Shown one piece after another: positions 35,480 through 44,714 of a stretch of DNA of 64,000 nt. The notes under the pieces were generated by a model, which did not search any database, was not told the DNA's origin, and worked only from the letters and a program-made list of their open reading frames with translations. Position 1 is the first letter of the stretch; each line of letters opens with the position of its first letter. Source of the stretch: Clostridiales bacterium CHKCI001 (GTDB lineage: Bacteria; Bacillota; Clostridia; Lachnospirales; Lachnospiraceae); the NCBI GenBank assembly GCA_900045905.1, contig FCNS01000005.1, positions 1 through 64,000 on the forward strand, given 5' to 3'. Both the position numbers and the translations under genes were made by a program.

Positions 35480-35762
35480 CAACACCATTGTATGAAAGGC
35501 GCAAATGCCTATGAGGTACACTAGCAGCCTTGATCGCTGTGAAGAATCAGTCCTTTTTCTGCCTCCAAAGCCTTCTTAACTGTTGCTATTTCCTGAAAAT
35601 CCTGCTTCAAAAGATTGGAAAAGATTTTGTTTTTTACTCCACGCACATAAGACAGTTTCTTTCTCATAATGCTTGCATAAAGATTACATTCTTGATTCAT
35701 ATACTTATAAATCGTTGTTTTGCTTAAAAAAACCCGTTGACTGGCTCGACAGGCTTTGCTAT
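35480..35762 (-). pseudogene. IS3-family transposase (OrfB) remnant
   Basis: On the minus strand a reading frame of about 90 codons contains KTTIYKYMN and ends in GLILHSDQGC followed by a stop. The LILHSDQG motif is the DDE signature segment of IS3/IS150 transposases, normally continued by QYTS; here a stop replaces Gln and the rest is scrambled by frameshifts. No terminal inverted repeats were found. The gap 35055-35480 otherwise holds no gene, only repeat copy A. Confidence 0.65.
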
Positions 35763-35764
35763 TT

Positions 35765-36409
35765 TTAAGTATACTTTCTTTTAAAAAATATAGTAGACAG
35801 TGTATATGATAAACAAAAAAGAACGATTACACTCACGAAGCCAATTATCATGCTCATATCAAAATTGTCTACAATAAATCCCATAATTGCGTTATCAGTT
35901 AGTTTTGACCAAATTCCCAAAACAATCAGTAATATTATCAAAATAAACATAACTGCAAATCCAGCATTTACACCCAACCAATAGTTGGACGGAAGAATAA
36001 ATGACAAGAATAGCAGAACAACACAAAAGGAAGCCACAGACAGGAACAAATAAAATCCAAATTGGTATGCTGGGAAACAGAAATATGAAATTGTATTTAC
36101 AATTAGGGTAACACAAAGCCCGATTATCGCTGCAATCCCTGCAAAGGCATAGCGACTACTGACAATCTGCTTTTTTGATATTGGTAACGCGATTGCGTAC
36201 TTTCCCCATTTCCACTGTTCATCAGAATTTGCTAAAGTGATTAGCATAGAAGCCACTTCCAATGGTATCAACAGAAAACTGATATAAATAGCACCTGCAC
36301 CTTCTAAAATAATCATCAAGGCTGCAATGATAGCTAAGTCCATAATCAGCCGGGTAACTCCGTATTTTTTCTTAACAGTCAAGAAGTCCTTTGTTAATAA
36401 CCCTTTCAT
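35765..36409 (-). CDS. ABC-2 type permease
   Basis: A 214-residue membrane protein with about six helices. It begins with the MKGLLTKDFLTVKK segment typical of ABC-2 permeases partnered with YtrA-regulated ATPases. Its start overlaps the ATPase stop by four bases, so the two are translationally coupled. Substrate unknown; related systems give bacitracin, lantibiotic or cell-wall stress resistance. Confidence 0.8.
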   Translation of the reverse strand: MKGLLTKDFLTVKKKYGVTRLIMDLAIIAALMIILEGAGAIYISFLLIPLEVASMLITLANSDEQWKWGKYAIALPISKKQIVSSRYAFAGIAAIIGLCVTLIVNTISYFCFPAYQFGFYLFLSVASFCVVLLFLSFILPSNYWLGVNAGFAVMFILIILLIVLGIWSKLTDNAIMGFIVDNFDMSMIIGFVSVIVLFCLSYTLSTIFFKRKYT

Positions 36410-37269
36410 TGCATTTCCCCCTTTACATAAAACAACATTATTTCTTCAATCGTAGATGGATTAACGATTGCATTTGGATATTTTTTTGCAGCCTTATTGC
36501 GGTCTTTTACCAACACCTTAAATTGATAATCTTCTTTGCGGTATGCAATGATTTCAGATTTGTCCAGCGTATCGAATACAGCAGCTCCACAGCTTACAAT
36601 TCCATAATTGTCAACCAGATTATCTTTGTCATAGGTAAAAATCAGTTTTCCCTTATGAATAAAAGTAATATAATCCGCCACTTTTTCTAAATCACTTGTG
36701 ATATGGGAAGATACCAATACGGAATGGCTTTCGTCCTGCACAAAGTCAATTAACATATCCAAAACATCATCTCTAATGATCGGGTCAAGTCCGCTGGTGG
36801 CTTCGTCCAAAATCAACAATTCCGCTTTGTGAGAAAGTGCAACGGCAAAAGCAAGTTTTACTTTCATGCCTTTTGAAAACTCCTTAATCTTCTTGTCTTT
36901 CGGAAGTTCAAATTTCTCAAGAAATTGGCGATAAAGCGGCCACTCCCAGCCAGAATAAATGCCTGACATAAATTTCCCAATTTCTTCTGGTGTAAAAATA
37001 TCTGGGAAGTGATTTTCGTCAAAGACAATTCCTAATTTATCTTTGATTTCAATTTCATTTGCAATGTGGTCTTTGCCAAAAATCAAAATTTCTCCTCCGC
37101 TTTTTTGCGTCTCATTCAGAATACAGTTAATCGTTGTCGATTTCCCAGCTCCGTTTTCTCCTATTAACCCCATGATAACCCCACGGGGTAAAAAAAAACT
37201 TATTTTATCAAGAACAAAATCGCCATAGTCTTTTGATAATTTTTTAATCTCTAAAATGTTTTCACTCAT
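36406..37269 (-). CDS. ABC transporter ATPase (CcmA/YtrB type)
   Basis: A 287-residue ATPase with Walker A GENGAGKSTT, the signature FSKGMKVKLA (SKGM in place of SGGQ, usual in this branch), Walker B LLILDEATSGLDP and the switch His in LVSSHITSD. It partners the adjacent ABC-2 permease. It is flanked upstream by a GntR regulator that ends immediately before its ATG. Confidence 0.9.
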   Translation of the reverse strand: MSENILEIKKLSKDYGDFVLDKISFFLPRGVIMGLIGENGAGKSTTINCILNETQKSGGEILIFGKDHIANEIEIKDKLGIVFDENHFPDIFTPEEIGKFMSGIYSGWEWPLYRQFLEKFELPKDKKIKEFSKGMKVKLAFAVALSHKAELLILDEATSGLDPIIRDDVLDMLIDFVQDESHSVLVSSHITSDLEKVADYITFIHKGKLIFTYDKDNLVDNYGIVSCGAAVFDTLDKSEIIAYRKEDYQFKVLVKDRNKAAKKYPNAIVNPSTIEEIMLFYVKGEMQ

Positions 37270-37647
37270 TTATTCGTCCTCCTGATACAAAAGTGTTAGC
37301 AAGCCTATCAGCTTATCCAAAGATATTCCGCTTGTGCGGGCAATTTCGATTGCTTCTGAAAATTTCTCCTCTATCTTTTTTTGCTGTTCTTCCAGATAGA
37401 AATCTTGATTTTGTGCTGATACATAACAGCCCTTTCCAGCAGTCGTTTCTATAAAACCATCTTCTTGAAGAGTGGCGTATGCCTTCTGAACCGTTAAGAT
37501 ACTGATATGCAATGATTTTGCTAATGATCTTACAGACGGAATTGCTTCTCCTGCTTTTAACTCGCCGCTCATAATTGCTGCTTTTATTTGCGATGCTATC
37601 TGCTCGTATAGAGGTCGGCTTGCCTTGTTGCTTATGACAATCTCCAA
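37270..37647 (-). CDS. GntR-family repressor, YtrA subfamily
   Basis: A 125-residue regulator with only a winged helix (about 10-75: ASQIKAAIMSGELKAGEAIPSVRSLA, then LQEDGFIETTAGKGCYV) and a short C-terminal helix bundle. This is the YtrA arrangement, always beside an ABC transporter. It heads the three-gene operon and probably represses it until an antibiotic or cell-wall signal appears. Confidence 0.88.
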   Translation of the reverse strand: MEIVISNKASRPLYEQIASQIKAAIMSGELKAGEAIPSVRSLAKSLHISILTVQKAYATLQEDGFIETTAGKGCYVSAQNQDFYLEEQQKKIEEKFSEAIEIARTSGISLDKLIGLLTLLYQEDE

Positions 37648-37679
37648 ATTCTCACCGCCATTCCGTTTTATAGTGTATT

Positions 37680-37696
37680 ACTGTTATAAATACAGT
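37680..37696. promoter_or_regulatory. probable GntR operator in the ABC operon promoter
   Basis: Inverted arms ACTGT/ACAGT separated by seven bases lie about 30 bp before the GntR start, next to a TATAAA box (37667-37672). Outer arms ACCGCC (about 37654) and GGCGGT (about 37711) also pair. From 37700 to 37910 there is no recognisable gene. Confidence 0.4.
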
Positions 37697-37910
37697 ATAA
37701 AACACAATAAGGCGGTTGTCAATAGGTAATACAACAAAAAGCAGAGCAAACGGCTGTGTTTGTCTTGCTTTTCGCTGTATTACGAACCAAAACGTTATAC
37801 TTTAATTCCAAGTGAGAGTTTTCTTCTTATTTTTTTCTCCATCTTCTCTTCCCTTCTGCCAGAAAAGATGCTACACTTAAATAGTTAGATAGGTATATAA
37901 CCCTTTCTGG

Positions 37911-37994
37911 CTATGCCTGCTTGTTTAATTCCTTTTGCTGTGCTTCAATTTCCTTTAATTGCTTAATACGATTTTCGATTGCTCGATTACCCAT
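37911..37994 (-). pseudogene. fragment of a mobilisation-type coiled protein
   Basis: A 27-codon minus-strand frame, MGNRAIENRIKQLKEIEAQQ and on to KQA, is open upstream without its normal N-terminus. Charged coiled-coil C-termini like this occur in integrative-element accessory proteins. It is too short for a firm name. Confidence 0.35.
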
Positions 37995-38036
37995 AACAAT
38001 TCTCGTTTCAACAAGCTTGTGCGTAGTAATCTCTGG

Positions 38037-38736
38037 CTAACGCGTCATAGTCAGTGTCTCTTTGTTGGAAATTGCAATTTCTGGTTCCTTAAATAGCTTC
38101 GATCGCTCATTCCTCTCCCATGTTCTTACACAGGCTTTCCAGTCTTTCATCTTGTTATTGCCAACATACCAGCCCTTTGCAGAATAAAAATCAATAAACT
38201 GTCCTGCATCTACTTTGTTTCCTCTCTCTTGACAATATTCCTGTACCTCTTGTAGTGTTGGAGGAATAAAACGATTACTGGCAGCAGATACCGTTTTTTC
38301 TTTGGATACGTTAGTATCTTTTTTTATTGTTTTTGCTTTGTTTATATATGCTTACACTTTCTCCTACTATTTCCTCTACGTTTTGCACTCCATTTTCTCC
38401 TACGTTATTCCTTCCATATATACAAGTAAAAGATACAAAATGATATTTGCTAGGGCAACCTTTCTTTCCTTTTTGGTATTCTATAAGTCCAGCTTGAATT
38501 AACTCATTTCTTATCTTGATAAACGTATCATCTCGACTTACTTGAATCATTGCCTTTAATCTCTGGTTATCTACTTGAATCCATTCCGACCAGTTACTTC
38601 TATTGTTAATGGAAATTAACTTATACCACAACAGTTGAGAAACACTTGATAAATGATTTGTTTCGAGCCAACGTTCAAAGTAATTTAATTCTTGTATGTA
38701 GTTCATAATTCTCCTTTCCGCAAGCCCTTGAATCAT
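38037..38736 (-). pseudogene. frameshifted replication-initiator-like gene of an integrative element
   Basis: The N-terminal winged-helix part (38736-38311; NYIQELNYFERWLETN, ending VSIYKQSKNN) is in one frame. The C-terminal part (SNRFIPPTLQEVQEYCQERG, then FIDFYSAKGWYVGNNKMKDW) continues in another frame to a stop at 38037. The switch coincides with a run of seven A residues on the coding strand (38319-38325), a typical single-base slip. The intact protein would be about 230 residues and resembles DnaD-type replisome organisers of phages and conjugative elements. Confidence 0.65.
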
Positions 38737-38768
38737 CTTCCTGTCTGCCCCGCCATACGCTACGAAGT

Positions 38769-38817
38769 CTGGTTACTTCTTTTTCCAGCTTGCTTTGTTG
38801 TCATCTTATGGCTATAT
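38769..38817. repeat. 49-bp direct repeat, copy B
   Basis: Partner of 35297-35345. The two copies flank the IS3 remnant, the GntR/ABC operon and the decayed replication gene. Confidence 0.6.
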
Positions 38818-38910
38818 CATGATATACTTGCACAAGTATATCATTCTGTGTTATACTATGATTATAATGGAAAAGATATAACTTGCCATTAGCAGAATAG
38901 GAGGTATACA

Positions 38911-39135
38911 ATGGGAACTTCAGCAACTAAGGCAAAAAATAAATATAATGAATCTAATTATGATAGAATAAATTTAATTGTACCAAAGGGAAAAAAAGAG
39001 ACCATCAAAAACCATGCTGTAGAACAGAAAGAAAGCTTAAACGGTTTTATTAATCGTGCAATAGATGAAGCAATAGAACATGATAATAGAAAGTTGGCAT
39101 CTGCTGCCAGTATAGAAAGTGAGGAAAAACTATGA
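38911..39135 (+). CDS. small ribbon-helix-helix-like protein of an integrative element
   Basis: A 74-residue protein with a basic N-terminus and the pattern YDRINLIVPKGKKETIKNHA followed by SLNGFINRAIDEAIE, typical of ribbon-helix-helix DNA-binding proteins such as antitoxins and relaxosome accessory factors. AGGAGG precedes the start, with a TATAAT-like box about 40 bases upstream. It overlaps the next small gene by four bases. A piece of its C-terminus is duplicated at 39430-39459. Confidence 0.6.
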   Translation: MGTSATKAKNKYNESNYDRINLIVPKGKKETIKNHAVEQKESLNGFINRAIDEAIEHDNRKLASAASIESEEKL

Positions 39136-39326
39136 TGTACCCTTATATGACACTTAATGATGATACAGAAATCACACATTTGGAAATGAAACCTGATGGA
39201 AGAGTCAAGGTTTATATTGAAACACCTGTGGAAAATGGTTTTCACAACGCAACAAAAATCTGGATAAGTATCTCAGGTAAAGCTTTACTTTGTAATAATG
39301 CCTCGCAAATTCCAAAAAAGATTTAA
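39132..39326 (+). pseudogene. truncated small integrative-element protein
   Basis: A 64-residue frame starting MYPYMTLNDDTEITHLEMKP, then VYIETPVENGFHNATKIW. I recall longer relatives (about 100 residues) in conjugative elements, so the C-terminus here appears replaced by unrelated sequence after residue 45. It is coupled by an ATGA overlap to the upstream ribbon-helix-helix gene, suggesting a former two-gene unit, possibly toxin-antitoxin. Confidence 0.45.
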
Positions 39327-39429
39327 GAAATTTAATTCCATTTATCGAAGCCAATAGTAATACAATCATCAATAAATGGTATTCCCATTTTGATGAAATA
39401 AGATATTTCTGTTAAGTAAAATAACAAAA

Positions 39430-39459
39430 CATGACAATAAAAAGTTGGCATCTGCTGCT
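39430..39459 (+). repeat. partial duplication of the ribbon-helix-helix gene
   Basis: Thirty bases around AAAGTTGGCATCTGCTGC match 39078-39107 with three mismatches, in the same orientation, showing mosaic rearrangement in this scar. Confidence 0.55.
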
Positions 39460-39580
39460 AATAATCAAAGCAACCATCAAATGGCAGCAGACAACCGTAC
39501 ATTGACAGTATAATATATTCAACTAGGCAGCTGGTAGGACGGTTCTACCCATTCCGAGTCTCGCGGAAGGGGTGGTATAT

Positions 39581-39682
39581 ATGGTTACATATAGCGATTT
39601 ATTTACTTTTGTAATTATGTTATGTGCAGTCATTACACTTGCTATTAACATCAGAAAAAATAGCCGTCCTGCTCCCTGGTAA
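39581..39682 (+). CDS. 33-aa holin-like type I toxin
   Basis: A very small frame encodes MVTYSDLFTFVIMLCAVI, a basic turn and a C-terminal RPAPW. One membrane helix preceded by TYSDLF is the hallmark of the putative holin-like toxin family (Hol_Tox) of type I toxin-antitoxin modules. GGAAGGGGTGG lies upstream. The ORF is flanked by inverted segments (CAGCTGGTAGG upstream, CCTACC...CCAGCTG downstream), and an antisense promoter lies downstream. Confidence 0.7.
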   Translation: MVTYSDLFTFVIMLCAVITLAINIRKNSRPAPW

Positions 39683-39766
39683 AGAATAGGACAACTATTT
39701 CAAGTCAACTTATTACTCGCTGGGACGGGTAGTCTGCACCTACCTTCCAGCTGTCTTGTTAAGTAT

Positions 39767-39794
39767 ATTATAGCATATTAATAAAAAGCATCAA
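39767..39794 (-). promoter_or_regulatory. promoter of a probable antisense antitoxin RNA
   Basis: On the minus strand TTGATG (39789-39794), 16 bp and TGC-TATAAT (39767-39772) would start an RNA near 39760 that runs antisense into the 3' part and coding region of the small toxin. Confidence 0.5.
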
Positions 39795-39881
39795 TCATTA
39801 CAAATATAAACACAAATAAAAAAGTTACAATAATTTTCGTTTCTCTTCTTATGGACTCTAAAATCTCACTATATCGTTCTT

Positions 39882-39992
39882 CTACGTACAGATAGTTTTT
39901 TCTGATATGTTAATCTGTTTTGCAATTTCTTTTTGTGTGACATCACCTAAAATCATTAATTCTACACACGTTTTCTGTTTGGAAGAAAGCAT
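39882..39992 (-). pseudogene. HTH sigma-like regulator remnant
   Basis: A 36-codon frame with CVELMILGDVTQKEIAKQIN and ISEKTICT, a helix-turn-helix typical of small element-encoded regulators. It is cut by a TAG where the family would have Trp. Beyond the stop the frame is degraded. Confidence 0.45.
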
Positions 39993-40053
39993 TTAATGCC
40001 CCCTTTCATTTACATGTATTTACCTTTCATCATGCAATAGCAATCAAATTCAA

Positions 40054-40819
40054 ATGATAATCTCATCTATACAAGAAGAAACCATTAAATATTTTACTTT
40101 AGAACAAGCAGAAACTTTTTTAGAAGCATTAGAGATGGAATATAGTAGCACTTATAAAGCTCATACTCGCATTGATGATACTGGAAAGCCTTATCAAGTA
40201 GCAGAATATTAGGAAACACATACCTTACACTCAACATAAGATTTTCTTTTATATTGCTTTATTTGGTGGTCTTCGCAAAGGTGAAATAATCGCCTTACAA
40301 TGGAGTGATGTCAATTTCTCTACAAACTCCATTACCATTAGTAAATCTACAGCACGAGTAGGACATGAACAGATTACAAAAACACCAAAAACCAAAACTT
40401 CTAACCGTGAAATTGTTCTTCCTGTTTTTGTAATGGAATTATTAAAATCTTATAAATTAGAGCAAAGTAAATATCGTTTAAGCATTGGCAGTCAATGGAT
40501 TGGGAAAAACTTTCTTTTTATCCAATGGAATGGAAAACAAATGGATTTAAACACACCTTACCATACATTTAAAAAGATTATTAAGAATTACAATAAAACA
40601 GTAACAGAATCAAAGAAGCTTCCAGATATTCCGCTGCATGGACTAAGACATACATCCGCTACACTGCTTATCAGTCAGAATATTGATGTTCGTACCATAT
40701 CCAGTCGTTTAGGACATGCCCAAACCTCCACAACCATGAATATTTATGCCCATAGCTTAAAGAAAATGGATGAAGTGGCAGCAGATACATTAGAAAATCT
40801 CTTTATAAAACAGGCATAA
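40054..40819 (+). pseudogene. tyrosine integrase, Tn916 family, truncated and frameshifted
   Basis: An N-terminal piece (40054-40212; FTLEQAETFLEALEMEY, stop after YQVAEY) and a C-terminal piece in another frame (open from about 40202; GGLRKGEIIALQW, then HGLRHTSATLLI and LGHAQTSTTMNIYAHS) together cover the catalytic domain. The Arg, His-x-x-Arg, His and Tyr residues are all present in the second piece. The arm-binding and core-binding domains are missing. The ATG at 40433 would give a 128-residue fragment. It lies 124 bp from the 3' end of tRNA-Thr. Confidence 0.8.
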
Positions 40820-40867
40820 AAATGCATAAAAAAATTCAGTGTTGACCAAATGTTGACCAAACACTAA

Positions 40868-40893
40868 AAAACCACCTTTTCTCAGGTGGTTTT
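40868..40893 (+). terminator. integrase-gene terminator
   Basis: A 10-bp stem AAAACCACCT/AGGTGGTTTT followed by CTTTCTCTT. Confidence 0.65.
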
Positions 40894-40942
40894 CTTTCTC
40901 TTAAATCTTCAATTTTCCTTATAAAATCGACCTTTTTGATAA

Positions 40943-41015
40943 AGCTAGCAACGGGAATCGAACCCGTGACCTCCTCACTACCAATGAGGTGCGCTACCGA
41001 CTGTGCCATGCCAGC
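40943..41015 (-). tRNA. tRNA-Thr (GGT anticodon)
   Basis: A complete 73-nt cloverleaf: acceptor GCTGGCA/TGCTAGC, anticodon stem CCTCA/TGAGG with loop TTGGTAG (anticodon GGT), T-arm ACGGG-TTCGATT-CCCGT. CCA is not encoded. The decayed integrase lies beyond its 3' end, the usual side for integration. Confidence 0.95.
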
Positions 41016-41150
41016 TTGTCCATGCTTTATGCATCAACAGTTGATATAATACTATATCCCACAGATTTTGTCAAGTCTATTTTTGCTTTTTTATGAGATA
41101 CATTAGGGTTATATACTATGCTCTTCATGTATATTTTTTTACAAGACGCA

Positions 41151-41891
41151 TCATCTTAAGCGCTGTCTAACAATTTCATAAGCTAGCACTCCTGTCGCTA
41201 CAGAAGCGTTTAAAGAATCGATATCTCCATTCATAGGAATTGATGCAATCATATCACATTTTTCTTTAACAAGTCGACTTACTCCTTCTCCTTCATTTCC
41301 AATTACTAACCCAATTGGTCCTGTTAAGTTTAAGTCATACATTGTAGTTCCTCCCATATCTGCACAGACGAACCAGATTCCTTTTTCTTTCAATTCTTGA
41401 ATTGTAGCAGCTATATTCGTTACTTTTGCAACTGGTGTATGATAAATTGCTCCTGCAGATGTTTTTGCAACAGTTGCAGTCAAGCCAACAGCACGACGTT
41501 TCGGAATAATTACGCCATGAGCTCCTGCCAAATTTGCGGTACGAATGATTGCGCCCAGATTATGCGGATCTTCAATTCCATCTAGCAGAATCAAAAATGG
41601 TGCTTCTCCTTTTTCTTCTGCTTTTTTCAAAATTGTTGACACCTCAACATATTCATACGCTGCAGCAAACGCTACGACGCCTTGATGGCTTCGATTTTGT
41701 GCAAGTTGACTTAATCGTTCTTTTGTTACAAACTGTATAATTGTATCCTGTTTTTTCGCTTCTCGTGTAATTGATTTTATTGGTCCATCTTGACATCCAT
41801 CTAAAATAAATAAACGATCAATTGTTTTTCCCGAACGGTACGCTTCCAACACTGCGTTTCTTCCAACAATTGTTAATTCCTCATATCTCAT
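41151..41891 (-). CDS. rlmB: 23S rRNA 2'-O-ribose methyltransferase, TrmH/RlmB family
   Basis: A 246-residue SPOUT methyltransferase with an N-terminal substrate-binding domain (GRNAVLEAYRSGKTIDRLFI) and the knot: LDGIEDPHNLGAIIRTA, IGLVIGNEGEGVS and IPMNGDIDSLNASVA. It probably methylates a guanosine of 23S rRNA (G2251-equivalent). It follows mrnC in the same direction after 275 bp of hairpin-rich DNA. Confidence 0.92.
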   Translation of the reverse strand: MRYEELTIVGRNAVLEAYRSGKTIDRLFILDGCQDGPIKSITREAKKQDTIIQFVTKERLSQLAQNRSHQGVVAFAAAYEYVEVSTILKKAEEKGEAPFLILLDGIEDPHNLGAIIRTANLAGAHGVIIPKRRAVGLTATVAKTSAGAIYHTPVAKVTNIAATIQELKEKGIWFVCADMGGTTMYDLNLTGPIGLVIGNEGEGVSRLVKEKCDMIASIPMNGDIDSLNASVATGVLAYEIVRQRLR

Positions 41892-41925
41892 AAATAATTT
41901 AACCTTTCTTTATTTACTATAAAAG

Positions 41926-42110
41926 TGTCGTCAATGACCAGACAGGCAGGGGATTTATCCCCTGTAATGGATGGACATTCGACGACCTGACCTGTATGAA
42001 CAAGTAAGGCATTTGCCTAGATTGCGAATACAGGCAACGATGTCGAGAGTGCATAGCACAAAGACATCGGCTTCTATATCATAGTGGTGCTGGCAAAGCG
42101 GGCATGAAAG
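41926..42110. other. hairpin-rich intergenic element between mrnC and rlmB
   Basis: Several foldbacks are present: GTCGTC...GACGAC enclosing CAGGGGATTTATCCCCTG, then TTGCCT/AGGCAA, then CGATGTC/GACATCG enclosing GTGC/GCAC. GC content exceeds the flanks and there is no ORF. It may be a structured RNA, an mRNA processing signal or a dispersed palindromic element. Confidence 0.4.
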
Positions 42111-42166
42111 TTTACTGCGTAAAGCACTCAATCAGTGTTTTCATTTTTGTTTGCAGTCTATCGTGA

Positions 42167-42628
42167 TTAAGAATTTTCGTTTTCTAAACATTGAATTCCT
42201 AGTTTCGTCAGAGTAACCAGACGCTCATATTCGCCTTTTAAATATAAGTAGCCCACTAAAGCCTCCCAACCAGTTGCCATACGATAATCCGTCATTGATG
42301 CATGTTTTGCAATCGTAACTGATTTTGCATTACGTCCACGTTTAAAAATCTGTTTTTCTTCCTCCGTAAACTCATTCATTAATTGTTTTACCAATTTGGA
42401 CTGAGTTGTTGCTTTTGCAAAATAACTGACTTTCTTATTCAGATTATTCACTGACGTATTTCCACGACAAACAATTACTGTTCGTAAGATTATTTCATAA
42501 ACACAATCACCCAAATAAGCCAGTACAAGCGGCGAATATAACGCCGCTTCTTCTGGTTTCAAATGGAACTGTGTTTTGATTGCTTCTACAAAATCAATTG
42601 TTTCTTTATTATTTATGCCCTCTTCCAT
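42167..42628 (-). CDS. mrnC: mini-ribonuclease III
   Basis: A 153-residue RNase III catalytic domain without a dsRNA-binding domain, which matures 23S rRNA ends in Firmicutes. The signature [14 protein letters not shown] and the second acidic patch [16 protein letters not shown] are clear. The start overlaps the cysS stop by 16 bases, an arrangement conserved in this phylum. Confidence 0.93.
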   Translation of the reverse strand: MEEGINNKETIDFVEAIKTQFHLKPEEAALYSPLVLAYLGDCVYEIILRTVIVCRGNTSVNNLNKKVSYFAKATTQSKLVKQLMNEFTEEEKQIFKRGRNAKSVTIAKHASMTDYRMATGWEALVGYLYLKGEYERLVTLTKLGIQCLENENS

Positions 42629-44019
42629 ACTACTCCTTGTCTTGTATCTTCTAAAATAATTCCTTTTTCTAAGAGTTGATTACGGATTTCATCGGCTCTC
42701 GTAAAGTTCTTTGCTTTTCTGGCAGCCTGGCGTTCTTCGATTAATGCCTCAATATCAGAATCTAACATTTCTTCTTTCTTTTCCGTAATAATTCCAAGAA
42801 CATCGCAAAGTGTTACAATTTTCTTTTTTAATTCTGTAAGAAGCGTCTTGCTGCTTGTTTCTTTCGCATTAATATTAGAAAGCTTTACTAACTCAAAAAT
42901 AGCTGAAATTGCATCGGCTGTATTAAAGTCGTCTTCCATAGCTGCTTCAAATTTTGTTACAAATTCCTCTGCCTCTGAAAGCACTGCTTTTTCCTCTTCG
43001 GTTAATTCTTCCACCGTTGAAGCTTTTAACATTTGATTCAAACGTGCGACTGCTGTTACAATACGATCCAATCCATTTTTCGCTGCTTCCATTAATTCTG
43101 CACTAAAGTTCAATGGGCTGCGATAATGAGCGCTCAGCATAAAGAAACGCAGTACCTGCAAATCGTATTTTTCTCCAATTTCACGAACAGTAAAGAAATT
43201 ACCAAGTGATTTCGACATTTTCTTATTATCAATATTTAAAAATCCATTGTGCATCCAATAGTGAGCAAATTCTTTTCCATTTGCTGCTTCACTCTGGGCA
43301 ATTTCATTTTCATGATGTGGGAAAATCAAATCTTCTCCTCCTGCGTGAATATCAATTTGATCTCCCAAATATTTTTTCGACATAACGGAACACTCAATAT
43401 GCCAACCTGGACGTCCATCACTCCATGGAGATTTCCAAAATGGTTCTCCTTCTTTTTTTGGCTTCCAAAGCACAAAATCCAATGGATCTTCTTTCTCATC
43501 AGCACCACTTACTAAAAGGCTTCGATTCCCTGACTGCAAATCGTCCAAATTTTTATGAGATAATTTTCCATACTCTTTAAAACGGCGTGTGCGGAAATAA
43601 ACCGTACCATTCTTCTCATAAGCATATCCCCGTTCTATTAAATCAGAAATCATTGCAATCATACCATCAATTTCTTGGGTTGCCAATGGATGGGTTGTAG
43701 CAGGTTTTACATTTAAATCTTCCATATCTTTTTTGCATTCTTTGATATAACGATTTGCAATTTCTTCTGAGCTTACGCCTTCTTCATTTGCCTTTTTTAT
43801 AATTTTATCATCTACGTCAGTAAAATTCGATACATAATTTACCTTCATTCCTTTATATTCCATATAGCGGCGTACTGTATCAAACACGATCATTGGACGC
43901 GCGTTTCCAATATGAATATAATTATAAACCGTTGGTCCGCATACATACATACGTACCTTTCCTTCCTCTAAAGGAATAAACTCTTCTTTTTTCTTTGTTA
44001 ATGTATTATAAACTTTCAT
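42613..44019 (-). CDS. cysS: cysteinyl-tRNA synthetase
   Basis: A 468-residue class I synthetase. It has the HIGH motif HIGNAR within [18 protein letters not shown], the zinc-binding [16 protein letters not shown] and KMSKSLGNF (KMSKS). It follows cysE with two bases between them, under the Cys T-box upstream of cysE. Confidence 0.97.
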   Translation of the reverse strand: MKVYNTLTKKKEEFIPLEEGKVRMYVCGPTVYNYIHIGNARPMIVFDTVRRYMEYKGMKVNYVSNFTDVDDKIIKKANEEGVSSEEIANRYIKECKKDMEDLNVKPATTHPLATQEIDGMIAMISDLIERGYAYEKNGTVYFRTRRFKEYGKLSHKNLDDLQSGNRSLLVSGADEKEDPLDFVLWKPKKEGEPFWKSPWSDGRPGWHIECSVMSKKYLGDQIDIHAGGEDLIFPHHENEIAQSEAANGKEFAHYWMHNGFLNIDNKKMSKSLGNFFTVREIGEKYDLQVLRFFMLSAHYRSPLNFSAELMEAAKNGLDRIVTAVARLNQMLKASTVEELTEEEKAVLSEAEEFVTKFEAAMEDDFNTADAISAIFELVKLSNINAKETSSKTLLTELKKKIVTLCDVLGIITEKKEEMLDSDIEALIEERQAARKAKNFTRADEIRNQLLEKGIILEDTRQGVVWKRA

Positions 44020-44021
44020 AA

Positions 44022-44714
44022 CTAATTTCCTTTCTTACTTCTTGCTGCAATTTTTTGACGCGTTTTTCTTGCTCGGATGCCTCTAAGCTCCAACATACGC
44101 CGAAGCTGTGCAGTTTCTCTCTTTAATTCTATAATATCAGTCAGTACTGGATCTGGCAAATGTACCTGATCTAAATCTTTTTGCGGTACACGAACATTAT
44201 CTCTTTTTACAATACGTCCTGGTACACCTACTACAGTAGAATTGGGAGGAACTTCGTTTAATACTACAGATCCAGCTCCAATTTTACAATTATCTCCAAT
44301 TGAAAAAGATCCTAACACCTTTGCCCCTGCACTAATCATAACATTATTTCCAATCGTTGGATGTCGTTTTCCCTTTTCTTTCCCAGTACCACCAAGTGTT
44401 ACACCTTGATAAAGGGTAACATTATTGCCAAGTACCGCTGTTTCTCCAATCACAACTCCATGCCCATGATCAATAAATAACCCCTTTCCAATTTTAGCAC
44501 CTGGATGAATTTCAATTCCTGTTGTACGGGCGGAATGCTGTGAAATCAAACGTGCAAGAAAATAATGTCTTTTCGTATATAACTTATGAGACAATCGATA
44601 CCAAAGAATTGCTCGAAAGCTTGGATATAAAAAGATTTCACCAACTGTTTTAATTGCAGGATCTCTATCCTGAATTACTCTGGCTTCTTGTTTAATATAA
44701 CGAATAATCTTCAT
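44022..44714 (-). CDS. cysE: serine O-acetyltransferase
   Basis: A 230-residue left-handed beta-helix acetyltransferase that makes O-acetylserine for cysteine synthesis. Hexapeptide repeats run from [20 protein letters not shown] (His catalytic) to [10 protein letters not shown]. Length is that of the Gram-positive form with a charged C-terminal extension. It is the first gene of cysE-cysS-mrnC. Transcription is controlled by a T-box, and translation starts inside a 72-bp repeat element. Confidence 0.95.
   Translation of the reverse strand: MKIIRYIKQEARVIQDRDPAIKTVGEIFLYPSFRAILWYRLSHKLYTKRHYFLARLISQHSARTTGIEIHPGAKIGKGLFIDHGHGVVIGETAVLGNNVTLYQGVTLGGTGKEKGKRHPTIGNNVMISAGAKVLGSFSIGDNCKIGAGSVVLNEVPPNSTVVGVPGRIVKRDNVRVPQKDLDQVHLPDPVLTDIIELKRETAQLRRMLELRGIRARKTRQKIAARSKKGN

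Noticed and set aside
40433-40819. Intact 128-aa integrase gene
   Set aside because: The frame is open upstream to about 40202 with catalytic-domain sequence, and the N-terminal part is in another frame, so it is a pseudogene fragment.
40943-41015. Attachment-site duplication of the tRNA-Thr 3' end elsewhere in the window
   Set aside because: No second copy of the CGGGAATCGAACCC segment was noticed between 35 and 41 kb, so element boundaries were not called.
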